Source of the DNA: an uncultured Oscillospiraceae bacterium
Lineage (GTDB): Bacteria; Bacillota; Clostridia; Oscillospirales; Oscillospiraceae
Length of the DNA stretch: 46,246 bases
Assembly: GCA_947624395.1 (NCBI GenBank)
Contig: CANQKA010000007.1
Location: 1 to 46,246, forward strand
Direction: 5' to 3'
The position numbers and the translations under genes are program-made. The notes under the pieces are model-generated. The model ran no database searches, was not told the DNA's origin, and worked only from the letters and a program-made list of their open reading frames with translations. Below, one piece after another: positions 1 through 7,219 of the stretch. Every line of letters begins with the position of its first letter. Within the stretch, counting starts at the first letter, position 1.

Positions 1-54
1 CAAACCAAAGCAACATACAGCGTGTGACTTTGGCCTGACCTGAATTTCTTGGCG
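1..54 (+). other. Left edge, probable 3' end of an upstream + strand gene
   Basis: These bases lie between the window edge and a strong stem-loop that precedes malF. All three + frames close here (stops at 25-27, 36-38 and 41-43), so a coding sequence could end here but its frame cannot be decided. In related transporter operons the gene before malF encodes the extracellular sugar-binding lipoprotein, which is the likely identity. That is inference from gene order only. Confidence 0.3.
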
Positions 55-92
55 ATTGGCCGGAGCCGGTAACGCGGCTCCGGCCAATTTTA
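55..92 (+). terminator. Stem-loop with T-rich tail before malF
   Basis: ATTGGCCGGAGCC (55-67) pairs perfectly with GGCTCCGGCCAAT (76-88). An extra G-C pair (68/75) gives a 14-bp stem with a 6-base loop, followed by TTTATTTAAG. It sits only about 20 bases before the malF start, inside what should be one operon. It may be a partial terminator or mRNA-stabilising hairpin that lets the upstream binding-protein gene be expressed more than the permeases. Confidence 0.75.
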
Positions 93-110
93 TTTAAGTG
101 GGGTGATTAA

Positions 111-1649
111 ATGAAACAATACAGCGACCTGGAATATCTGCGCCTGTCCAAGGGGCAGAAATTCACGTATAAGCTGACATCGCTGCTTGCCGCGATCCCC
201 CGTGGCATCGGCCACTTCTTCGCCAACATCGGCAAGTACATAAAAAATGGCGTTGTGGGCCTGGGAAACGAGCTGAAGGACATCGGCGGGACCTTCGCCC
301 ACGGGGATTGGAAAACAAAGACCTCTTTTGTGGTCATGGGCTTCGGCAACCTGGCCCGCGGCCAGATGTTGCGGGGGCTTTTGTTCCTGCTTTTTGAGGT
401 CGTATTCATCGTCTACATGATTTTCGGCGGCGCGCACTGGATGAGCATGCTGCCCAGCCTTGGCAAGGTAGGTCCCACCAACGAGTATAACGCGGTGCTG
501 GATACCTACACCACTACGTATAACGACAACTCCTTCAAGATCCTGCTCTATGGCGTGCTGACCATCTTCTTCATCATCGCCTTTATCTACACCTGGCGGG
601 TGAACGTGAAGCAGAACAAGATCATGGAACAGATTTTGAAGTCCGGCAAGAAGCTGAAGGCCGACAAGGACGACCTGCGTTCCATGGTGGACGAGAACTT
701 CCACGCCACCCTTCTCGCCCTGCCCATGACCGGCATCCTGGTCTTCACGGTCCTGCCCATCGTGTTCATGATCTTGGTGGCCTTCACCAACTATGACGGC
801 TCCCACAACGGCTACTCCAACAACCTGTTCACGTGGGTGGGCTTGACCAACTTTAACACCATGCTGTCCTGGACGGGCGGCACAGGCGGCGGCCAGTCCT
901 ACTCCGCCACCTTTGGCGAGATACTGGCCTGGACGCTGATCTGGGCGTTCCTGGCCACCTTCACCAACTACTTCCTTGGCATGGGCGTGGCCATGATGAT
1001 CAACAAGAAGGGCATCCGCCTGAAAAAGGTGTGGCGTACCATTCTTGTCATGACCATCGCCATCCCCCAGTTCATCTCCCTGCTGTACGTTTCCAAGATG
1101 TTCGCGAGAAACGGCCTTATCAACCTGTCGCTGATGGACTTGGGGTGGATAAAACAACCCCTGCCCTTCTGGGAGGACGCCACCTGGGCCCGTGTCACGG
1201 TCGTGCTCATCAACATCTGGATCGGTATCCCCCATCTGATGCTGATAACCACCGGCATTTTGATGAACATCCCGGCGGACCTTTACGAATCCGCCCGCAT
1301 CGACGGCGCCAACGCCTGGCAGCAGTACCGGAAGATCACCCTGCCCTACATGCTGTTCATCACCGGGCCCTATCTGCTCACCAGCTTCACCGGCAACATG
1401 AACAACTTCAACGTGATCTATCTGCTGACCGGCGGCGCACCCACGAACCCGGCGGCCTCCGGCGCGGCCGGCTCGGTGGGCTATACGGACCTGCTGATCA
1501 CGTGGCTGTTCAAGATCACCACCGGCGCCGACTCCCAGTACTACCTGGCGTCCGTCGTCGGCATCATGGTGTTCGTGGTGGTCGCGTTCATCTCCCTGGT
1601 GGTCTACAACGTGCTGCCGTCTATTAAGAATGAGGAGGATTACCAGTGA
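111..1649 (+). CDS. malF: Sugar ABC transporter permease, MalF type
   Basis: This is a membrane permease of an ABC importer for maltose/maltodextrin-like sugars, pairing with the next gene to form the channel. The 512 residues match the long MalF type, with an N-terminal hydrophobic part (about 85-110), a second segment near 145-165, and a core of permease helices from about 195 to 505. The EAA loop that contacts the ATPase is clear (ESARIDGANAWQQYRKITLP, about 393-412). The ATG is preceded by GGGGTG. The gene overlaps malG at TGATG, so the two are translationally coupled. The substrate cannot be read from the sequence; alpha-glucans are typical of the family. No sugar-cleaving enzyme or regulator is visible nearby. 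Confidence 0.9.
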   Translation: MKQYSDLEYLRLSKGQKFTYKLTSLLAAIPRGIGHFFANIGKYIKNGVVGLGNELKDIGGTFAHGDWKTKTSFVVMGFGNLARGQMLRGLLFLLFEVVFIVYMIFGGAHWMSMLPSLGKVGPTNEYNAVLDTYTTTYNDNSFKILLYGVLTIFFIIAFIYTWRVNVKQNKIMEQILKSGKKLKADKDDLRSMVDENFHATLLALPMTGILVFTVLPIVFMILVAFTNYDGSHNGYSNNLFTWVGLTNFNTMLSWTGGTGGGQSYSATFGEILAWTLIWAFLATFTNYFLGMGVAMMINKKGIRLKKVWRTILVMTIAIPQFISLLYVSKMFARNGLINLSLMDLGWIKQPLPFWEDATWARVTVVLINIWIGIPHLMLITTGILMNIPADLYESARIDGANAWQQYRKITLPYMLFITGPYLLTSFTGNMNNFNVIYLLTGGAPTNPAASGAAGSVGYTDLLITWLFKITTGADSQYYLASVVGIMVFVVVAFISLVVYNVLPSIKNEEDYQ

Positions 1650-2509
1650 TGGAGAATAAACGCCATATGGGTCTGCGGACGCTCAACCGCGTCAGCAATA
1701 CCGCAATATACATCCTGCTCATCGTCATCAGCATCGTCTGGCTCATCCCCTTCATCTTCATCGTTTTGCAGTCCTTCCGGGTGGAGTCCACTTACCAGGT
1801 GGGCTACGTCATCCCCCACCAGTGGGGCTGGCAGAACTACATCAACCTCTGGAACTCCGACTTTAAGCGCTGGTACCTGAACACCTTTATCATCGCGCTG
1901 GCCGCGGCGGTGTTCGTCACCGTTATCCAGCTCTGCATGAGCTACACCCTGTCCCGCTTCCGCTTCAAGCTGCGCGGACCCCTGATGCGGTTCATGCTCA
2001 TCCTGGGCATGTTCCCCGGCATGCTGACCATGATCATCCTGTACCGTGTGCTTTCCGACCTGGGCCTGACCCAGGCCAACGCGGTGCCCGGTTTGATCCT
2101 GGTGAGCGTGGCGTCCTCCGGCATGGGATATTACGTGTCCAAGGGCTTCTTCGACACCATCCCCAAGTCGCTGGACGAGGCGGCCCGCGTGGACGGCGCG
2201 ACCAGGGCCCAGGTGCTGTACAAGATCATCCTGCCCCTGTCGAAGCCCATCGTCATCTATACCATCCTGACCGCCTTTATGGGCCCCTGGGGCGATTACG
2301 TGTTCGCCCGGTACGTGGCAATGGGCACCTCTGCGGGCTACAACGTGGCCGTCGGTATGTATAGCTGGCTGACCAACGACCAGATCGCCAGAATGTACAC
2401 TACATTCTGCGCGGGCGGCGTGATCGTTGCCGTGCCTGTGACGATTTTGTTCCTGTGCCTGCAGAAATACTACGTCGAGGGCGTTACCGGCGGCGCCGTC
2501 AAAGGCTGA
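1649..2509 (+). CDS. malG: Sugar ABC transporter permease, MalG type
   Basis: This is the second permease subunit of the same importer. Six predicted membrane helices span about residues 15-280, and the EAA loop is at about 175-195 (DEAARVDGATRAQ...ILP). The length of 286 residues is normal for MalG. The ORF track starts one codon earlier at GTG. I prefer the ATG at 1649, which overlaps the malF stop (TGATG) and has GAGGAGG about nine bases upstream. The ATPase gene follows after 20 bases. Together malF, malG and the ATPase form a complete membrane part of a CUT1-family carbohydrate importer; the binding protein is presumably encoded left of the window. Confidence 0.92.
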   Translation: MENKRHMGLRTLNRVSNTAIYILLIVISIVWLIPFIFIVLQSFRVESTYQVGYVIPHQWGWQNYINLWNSDFKRWYLNTFIIALAAAVFVTVIQLCMSYTLSRFRFKLRGPLMRFMLILGMFPGMLTMIILYRVLSDLGLTQANAVPGLILVSVASSGMGYYVSKGFFDTIPKSLDEAARVDGATRAQVLYKIILPLSKPIVIYTILTAFMGPWGDYVFARYVAMGTSAGYNVAVGMYSWLTNDQIARMYTTFCAGGVIVAVPVTILFLCLQKYYVEGVTGGAVKG

Positions 2510-2529
2510 TTTGAAAGGAGTAGAGGAAA

Positions 2530-3651
<1,122 letters not shown>

Positions 3652-3666
3652 AAACCCCATACAACG

Positions 3667-3703
3667 CACAAGAGGCGGGCATCCCCCGCCTCTTGTGTTG
3701 TTT
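3667..3703. terminator. Rho-independent terminator between convergent genes
   Basis: CACAAGAGGCGGG (3667-3679) pairs with CCCGCCTCTTGTG (3685-3697), a 13-bp perfect stem with a 5-base loop, followed by TTGTTTG on the + strand. It closes the transporter operon. The T tract is imperfect. It may also serve the small minus-strand genes that converge on it. Confidence 0.8.
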
Positions 3704-3719
3704 GCTGTACCTGTATTCT

Positions 3720-3905
3720 TCAGGTGACGACATACCACTTGCACTTTTCGCAAATCTCATCGGCCTTGTCGATATCAAACGGTTCAAGCGCAAGCGCCAT
3801 ATCCATATCGTCGCCACGGACTTCCTGGACCTCATAGCATTCACCGTACATTATCTCACGGTTATACAACGGACAACAGAATTTATCGTCATGGTGCTTT
3901 GCCAT
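3720..3905 (-). CDS. Small cysteine-containing protein, unknown function
   Basis: This is a 61-residue protein with no signal peptide or membrane segment. It has a CCPLYNREI...GEC segment near the N-terminus (about 10-23) and a CEKCKW segment near the C-terminus, so four or five cysteines could bind one metal ion such as zinc. The middle is acidic. The ATG follows GGGGGAT with good spacing. It lies 21 bases after the stop of the next small gene and is probably cotranscribed with it. Both are clearly AT-richer than the neighbours. The overlapping + strand ORF (3693-4205) lacks a ribosome site and is an antisense shadow. I do not recognise a characterised family. Confidence 0.65.
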   Translation of the reverse strand: MAKHHDDKFCCPLYNREIMYGECYEVQEVRGDDMDMALALEPFDIDKADEICEKCKWYVVT

Positions 3906-3926
3906 ACTATATCCCCCAAAGCGCGG

Positions 3927-4136
3927 TCATCTAATGACCTCAATGCGCTCGATCTCGTCTTCTGTAAAGCTATATCCAATTCCGTTTTCATCATCTACAT
4001 CAAATTCAAGATATTCATTGCCATCGTCATCAAAGTCGTAATCATAGCCATAAATCTCACCAACGGTGACGGCTCCGCTAACGGAATAAACACGGATCCT
4101 TTTTCCAAAGTATATCTCCGGGTCTGGAATTTTCAC
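3927..4136 (-). CDS. Small acidic protein, unknown function
   Basis: The gene encodes a predicted soluble protein of 69 residues, starting at GTG. The ORF-track start at 4160 would put the ribosome site inside the gene. GGAGGTG lies just before this GTG, so the shorter form is preferred. The N-terminal half (IYFGKRIRVYSVSGAVTVGE) alternates like a small beta-barrel. The C-terminal half is very acidic (YDYDFDDDGNEY, then DVDDENG). It resembles short SH3/Sm-like or PRC-like folds only in pattern, and I do not assign a function. It is first in a two-gene unit behind a good sigma-A promoter at 4185-4213. Confidence 0.65.
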   Translation of the reverse strand: MKIPDPEIYFGKRIRVYSVSGAVTVGEIYGYDYDFDDDGNEYLEFDVDDENGIGYSFTEDEIERIEVIR

Positions 4137-4184
4137 TTTATCCACCTCCGAAAACGGCACAGTATGAACGCCTTGATTACTGTT

Positions 4185-4213
4185 ATTATAGCTTCATTTC
4201 CGTGAAACGGCAA
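4185..4213 (-). promoter_or_regulatory. Sigma-A promoter of the two small genes
   Basis: On the minus strand TTGCCG (4213-4208) and TATAAT (4190-4185) are separated by exactly 17 bases. The -10 is a perfect consensus and the -35 matches at four of six positions. It lies about 49 bases before the GTG start of the 69-residue gene. Confidence 0.75.
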
Positions 4214-4235
4214 GGACCCTATGCCATTATCAAAT

Positions 4236-4253
4236 CGCCGCCCGTGGGCGGCG
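4236..4253 (-). terminator. Distal hairpin downstream of ssrA
   Basis: CGCCGCCC and GGGCGGCG form a short GC-rich hairpin. On the minus strand it is followed by ATTTGATAAT. It is the third hairpin after ssrA and lies just upstream of the promoter of the small genes, so it could block read-through into them. The T tract is weak. Confidence 0.4.
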
Positions 4254-4268
4254 CCTTGTTCCCGGGAC

Positions 4269-4296
4269 CCCCGCACGGCACGCTTACCGTGCGGGG
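4269..4296 (-). repeat. Second stem-loop downstream of ssrA
   Basis: CCCCGCACGG (4269-4278) pairs with CCGTGCGGGG (4287-4296), a perfect 10-bp stem with an 8-base loop. On the minus strand the T-rich stretch TTCCTTTT lies before it rather than after it, so by itself it is not a classical terminator. It may protect the 3' end or act with the hairpins on either side. Confidence 0.55.
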
Positions 4297-4303
4297 AAAA
4301 GGA

Positions 4304-4367
4304 AGAAGAGTTCTGACCGATGCGCAGGGTCTGGCTTGCCAGACCCTGGCATCTTCAGAACTCTTCT
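4304..4367 (-). terminator. Long two-tier terminator of ssrA
   Basis: Four bases beyond the tmRNA CCA end, AGAAGAGTTCTGA pairs with TCAGAACTCTTCT (13 bp). Inside this stem sits a second hairpin, CAGGGTCTGGC with its partner CCAGACCCTG. On the minus strand the outer stem is followed by TCCTTTTCC. The 3' end of tmRNA is normally made by processing, and this structure fits a transcription stop just past it. Confidence 0.75.
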
Positions 4368-4371
4368 GACA

Positions 4372-4733
4372 TGGTGGAGCTGAGGGGGATCGAACCCCTG
4401 TCCGAAAGCGTTTCAACGGAACCTTCTCCGGGCGCAGACGGTTATTTTGCGCTTACGCGCCGTTCCCCTTCCCGGTGCAAGCCGTCACGCATGACGGGTC
4501 AGGTAGCTTCATGATGCATGGTGCGCTCAAAGCTTTGCGCACGCACGGACGCTGCTGATCGACGCCCAGGTCCCGGGCCGCAGCGCTCCCGGGCTGGACG
4601 GGCCTGCCTTAAGCGGCGGCCAGAACGGAGTTATCGTTCTCAGTTAATTTGAAAGGTTCCCAGTTTTTAGGATGTCCGGGTCATCCGCCCGCTTATTCCG
4701 CCCCCACACCCCCGTCGAAACCATTGCAGCCCC
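4372..4733 (-). ncRNA. ssrA: Transfer-messenger RNA (tmRNA)
   Basis: The RNA starts GGGGCTGCAATGGTTTCGAC and ends with a T arm (GGTTCGATCC) and CAGCTCCACCA, both diagnostic of tmRNA. The 5' GGGGCUG pairs with 3' CAGCUCC to form the seven-pair acceptor stem (one G-U). The CCA is encoded. The length of 362 nt is normal for a one-piece tmRNA. It rescues stalled ribosomes together with SmpB, encoded about 0.6 kb upstream on the same strand. The internal reading frame ends ...VLAAA-stop. No good -10/-35 is visible in the 60 bases before the RNA, so it may be cut out of an smpB-cyclophilin-ssrA transcript or use a weak promoter. Confidence 0.96.
4609..4641 (-). other. tmRNA proteolysis-tag reading frame
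   Basis: This is the tag-coding part of tmRNA: GAG AAC GAT AAC TCC GTT CTG GCC GCC GCT TAA, giving ENDNSVLAAA after the charged alanine. The C-terminal hydrophobic VLAAA fits recognition by ClpXP-type proteases. The resume codon was placed at GAG by comparison with the TTAGTC-GCA arrangement of E. coli (here TTAACT-GAG). A start one or two codons earlier is possible. A GAG resume codon is less common than GCN. Confidence 0.75.
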
Positions 4734-4793
4734 GTAGAGTGCGCCCGGTCGGACCGGACGCGGCGCGTGAGAACGTACTTGTGTTACTTTAAA

Positions 4794-5312
4794 TTATGCC
4801 TTTTTCGGCGCGGGATAATCCTGGCCGAAGGTCTCCACCGTGACTTTCTGCATCACCTGAGGGGTCAGGGGCTTGTCGCCCCAGCCGGTCTTGGTGGCCG
4901 CGATCTTATCCACCACATCCATACCCTCCAGCACCTGGCCAAAGGCGGCGTACTGGCCGTCCAGATGGGGCGCGTCCTCGTGCATGATGAAGAACTGGCT
5001 GCCGGCGCTGTCCGGATCCATGGCACGGGCCATACTCAGCACGCCCCGTGTGTGGCGCAGGTCGTTGGTGTACCCGTTGGCGGCAAACTCGCCGGGGATG
5101 GAATAGCCGGGACCGCCGGTGCCGTTGCCGTCCGGGTCTCCGCCCTGGATCATGAAGCCGGGGATGACCCGGTGGAAGATCAGGCCGTTATAAAACCCCT
5201 TGCTGGCAAGGGAGATGAAGTTATCGACCGTGTTGGGCGCGATCTCGGGGTATAATTCCGCCTTGATGACGCCGCCGTCGTGCATGCGGATGGTCACGAT
5301 TGGATTTTTCAT
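4794..5312 (-). CDS. Peptidyl-prolyl cis-trans isomerase, cyclophilin type
   Basis: This cytoplasmic foldase catalyses cis-trans isomerisation of X-Pro bonds. The 172 residues cover one cyclophilin domain with the active-site strand [14 protein letters not shown] (about 46-59) and [21 protein letters not shown] further on, including the phenylalanines of the proline pocket. No signal peptide or membrane anchor is present, unlike secreted PpiA or PrsA. The start overlaps the smpB stop (ATGA) and a GGAGG lies within the end of smpB, so the two are coupled. About 60 bases separate its stop from the tmRNA. Placement between smpB and ssrA suggests shared transcription, though no functional link to ribosome rescue is established. 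Confidence 0.93.
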   Translation of the reverse strand: MKNPIVTIRMHDGGVIKAELYPEIAPNTVDNFISLASKGFYNGLIFHRVIPGFMIQGGDPDGNGTGGPGYSIPGEFAANGYTNDLRHTRGVLSMARAMDPDSAGSQFFIMHEDAPHLDGQYAAFGQVLEGMDVVDKIAATKTGWGDKPLTPQVMQKVTVETFGQDYPAPKKA

Positions 5313-5779
5313 GCGTTTGCCTCCTTGAATTTCCTGTCCATCTCGCGGCGGGCGCTTTTCACCGCCGCGTCGTCGCGCTTGTCATAGAGCTTTTTGCCCT
5401 TGCAAAGCCCCAGCTCCACCTTCACCAGACTGTCCTTGAAGTAAAGGCTCAGGGGCACCAGCGCCAGCCCTTCCTGCTGGACCTTGGCCCCCAGGCGGAC
5501 GATCTCCCGCCTGTGCATGAGAAGGCGCCGGTCTCGGTCCGGGTCCGCGTTGAAGTAACTGCCCTGCTTGTAAGGGCTGATGTGCATCCCCCGGACCCAG
5601 AGCTCCCCGTTTTTCACGCGGGCGTAGCAGTCCTTGAGATTCACCGTACCGGCCCGGACGGACTTGACCTCCGTGCCGGTCAGCTCGATGCCCGCCTCGT
5701 AGCGGTCCAGGATAAAGTAGTCGTGGCGGGCCTTGCGGTTTTCCACGATCAGCTTGGTACCCTTTCCCCGGACCGGCAT
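5309..5779 (-). CDS. smpB: SsrA-binding protein SmpB
   Basis: SmpB binds the tRNA-like part of tmRNA and delivers it to stalled ribosomes. The 156 residues contain family hallmarks: [10 protein letters not shown] near the N-terminus, [13 protein letters not shown], the [12 protein letters not shown] region and a basic C-terminal tail ([24 protein letters not shown]) that enters the mRNA channel. The ORF track adds three residues by starting at a GTG that is part of the ribosome site. The ATG at 5779 has GGGGAGGTG at correct distance. An extended -10 promoter lies about 37 bases upstream of the ATG. It begins a smpB-cyclophilin-ssrA unit. Confidence 0.96.
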   Translation of the reverse strand: MPVRGKGTKLIVENRKARHDYFILDRYEAGIELTGTEVKSVRAGTVNLKDCYARVKNGELWVRGMHISPYKQGSYFNADPDRDRRLLMHRREIVRLGAKVQQEGLALVPLSLYFKDSLVKVELGLCKGKKLYDKRDDAAVKSARREMDRKFKEANA

Positions 5780-5815
5780 GACGCGCACCTCCCCTGTTGC
5801 TGTGCTGGGAAATAT

Positions 5816-5824
5816 ATTGTACCA
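5816..5824 (-). promoter_or_regulatory. Extended -10 promoter of smpB
   Basis: On the minus strand TGGTACAAT reads as an extended -10 (TG-N-TACAAT) about 37 bases before the smpB ATG. No convincing -35 is present at 16-18 bases, which is tolerated when the TG is there. Confidence 0.55.
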
Positions 5825-5870
5825 TGTCGCGCGGTTCCGGCATTTGCCGGGAGCGCGACCGGTATCTTTT

Positions 5871-5893
5871 TAATAGCGCTAATGGCGCTATTA
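5871..5893. repeat. Perfect inverted repeat upstream of smpB
   Basis: TAATAGCGC and GCGCTATTA form perfect 9-base arms around TAATG. The element lies about 50 bases upstream of the smpB -10, between smpB and the end of the MecA-like gene. It could be an operator or a small hairpin. A second imperfect dyad (GTCGCGC...GCGCGAC, 5827-5860) lies between it and the -10. Apart from these, the 5780-5972 gap shows no gene. Confidence 0.45.
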
Positions 5894-5972
5894 TAACGTA
5901 TCTTCCGCGATTTAGCAAATGGAACGGGAAACTGTTTGAAAAAAGTTTACAGAACGGCAGTATAGCACGCGC

Positions 5973-6428
5973 TCACCGCGAAAAATAGCGGCGCAGGTCG
6001 TCGATGGCGCTGTGGCGGATAAGGCACATGCCCTGCTCCCTGGCGTGTATCTCCCACTCGGGGACCACCGGGAAGCTCTCTCCGAACTCCCCCAGGGCCG
6101 GACCCGCCGCCTCCGGCGAGAGCGTGAGCACATAGCCATCCGGCACGGCGTACAGGTCGCTGTCCCCGCCGGGACAGGCCAAAGCCCCCGCCAGCAGCGC
6201 TTCCAGGTCGGCGAAATACCAGGCCGTCCTGCGGGAATGGCCCGGTCGGGCTATCACCAGCGTGTCCTCCCCCGCGGCGAAGCACTCCGCCTCCGTCTCG
6301 GGCCATGGGGTCAGCCCCCGCTCCGCCAGCGCCTGCCGTATCAGCGCCAGCATCTGGGTCCGGCTGGGGGCCTGCTCCCGGCTGATCCAGATGGATACCG
6401 CCGTTTCCGTTGCCTGTACCGTCTTCAT
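5973..6428 (-). CDS. Short MecA-like adaptor protein (putative)
   Basis: The C-terminal half resembles the C-terminal domain of MecA/NegR-type adaptors, which deliver proteins to ClpC. It has a YFADLEALLAGA stretch, then SDLYAVPDGYVLTL and a closing EHG-like segment (HAREQGMCLIRHSAIDDL). The protein is only 151 residues; MecA is usually about 200-240, so the acidic linker appears shortened. The ATG at 6428 is chosen because GGAGG stands eight to nine bases before it; the longer ORF-track form has none. The gene is divergent from a Nudix gene. It would act in the cytoplasm on regulated proteolysis. The resemblance is by eye, and it could be a family of unknown function. Confidence 0.5.
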   Translation of the reverse strand: MKTVQATETAVSIWISREQAPSRTQMLALIRQALAERGLTPWPETEAECFAAGEDTLVIARPGHSRRTAWYFADLEALLAGALACPGGDSDLYAVPDGYVLTLSPEAAGPALGEFGESFPVVPEWEIHAREQGMCLIRHSAIDDLRRYFSR

Positions 6429-6464
6429 GTTCAAGGTCCTCCGCGCAATAAAGTCCATGGGACC

Positions 6465-6470
6465 ATTATA
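6465..6470 (-). promoter_or_regulatory. -10 box of the MecA-like gene
   Basis: TATAAT on the minus strand (ATTATA on +), about 37 bases before the chosen ATG. The -35 is poor. The putative promoter of the divergent Nudix gene begins about 36 bases away. Confidence 0.5.
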
Positions 6471-6505
6471 GTGCAAATATTCTTGACCTGCATAGCATAA
6501 AAATG

Positions 6506-6534
6506 TGGAAATTTGTACGGGAATGTGCTATACT
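6506..6534 (+). promoter_or_regulatory. Promoter of the Nudix gene
   Basis: TGGAAA (6506-6511) and TATACT (6529-6534) are separated by 17 bases, and TGC before the -10 makes it an extended -10. The 13 bases TGTGCTATACTGG recur exactly at the aldo/keto reductase promoter (minus strand, near 32703). Confidence 0.55.
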
Positions 6535-6584
6535 GGGCGATAGGCGATATTATGTAACCTATTGGAAGGATCGGGGTGTTTCCC

Positions 6585-7124
6585 ATGGACTATACGGAGC
6601 GGCCTCTGCGGCGCGTCTGCGCCAGCCGCGGGCCGGTGGTGGAGGTAACGGAGGACATCGTGTCCCTGCCCAACGGCGCCACCAGCGTGCGTGAAGTAGT
6701 GCACCACCCCGGCGGGGTATGCGTGGCGGCGGTGGACGGCGACGGCAATGTGGCCGTGGTGCGGCAGTACCGCTACCCCTTCGGCCAGGTGCTGCTGGAG
6801 CTGCCCGCCGGAAAGCTGGAAAAGGACGAGGACCCCTTCGACGCGGTGAATCGGGAGCTGAGCGAGGAGACCGGGTTGGAGGCCGGCACCTGGCGGGACC
6901 TGGGCTTCATCTACGTCTCCCCCGGCATTTCCACAGAGAAGCTGTATCTCTATCTGGCGACGGACCTGCGCCAGGGCAAAGCCCACCCGGACCCCAACGA
7001 GTTTCTGGACGTGGAGAAAATGCCCCTTTCAGAACTGGCAAAGATGGCGATGGACGGCCGGGTGCACGACGCGAAGACGGTCGTGGGTGCGCTGAAGGCC
7101 CTGGCAATTCTTGGCGGGAATTGA
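6585..7124 (+). CDS. Nudix hydrolase, ADP-ribose pyrophosphatase type
   Basis: This enzyme hydrolyses nucleoside diphosphates linked to another group, most likely ADP-ribose to AMP and ribose-5-phosphate. The complete Nudix box spans about residues 76-98 (GKLEKDEDPF...REL.EETGL). It is preceded by VVRQYRYPFGQVLLELPAG, which is characteristic of the ADP-ribose pyrophosphatase subgroup. The total of 179 residues is normal. Two starts are possible: GTG at 6576 with GGAAGG before it, or ATG at 6585 with GGGGTG before it. The latter is listed. The murA promoter overlaps the stop codon. The substrate is inferred from family. Confidence 0.9.
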   Translation: MDYTERPLRRVCASRGPVVEVTEDIVSLPNGATSVREVVHHPGGVCVAAVDGDGNVAVVRQYRYPFGQVLLELPAGKLEKDEDPFDAVNRELSEETGLEAGTWRDLGFIYVSPGISTEKLYLYLATDLRQGKAHPDPNEFLDVEKMPLSELAKMAMDGRVHDAKTVVGALKALAILGGN

Positions 7125-7149
7125 TTTTTCCCCCACGGTGTGGTACACT
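7121..7149 (+). promoter_or_regulatory. Promoter of the murA operon
   Basis: TTGATT (7121-7126) and TACACT (7144-7149) with a 17-base spacer, plus TGG directly before the -10. The -35 overlaps the stop codon of the Nudix gene. A small CCGGCG/CGCCGG hairpin lies in the leader (about 7171-7190), and GGAG precedes the murA ATG. Confidence 0.7.
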
Positions 7150-7219
7150 TATGGGTGTTCTGCCATATTGAACCGGCGTGTGTGTGCGCCGGCCTGACAC
7201 TACATAGTTTGGAGTTCAT

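Noticed and set aside
3693-4205. + strand ORF of 170 residues opposite the two small genes
   Set aside because: No ribosome site and no promoter in the right place. The minus strand has both, plus sensible cysteine motifs.
4219-4514. Short ORFs over the tmRNA and its terminators (65 aa minus, 64 aa plus)
   Set aside because: They lie in the structured RNA gene and its hairpins, which explain the sequence fully.
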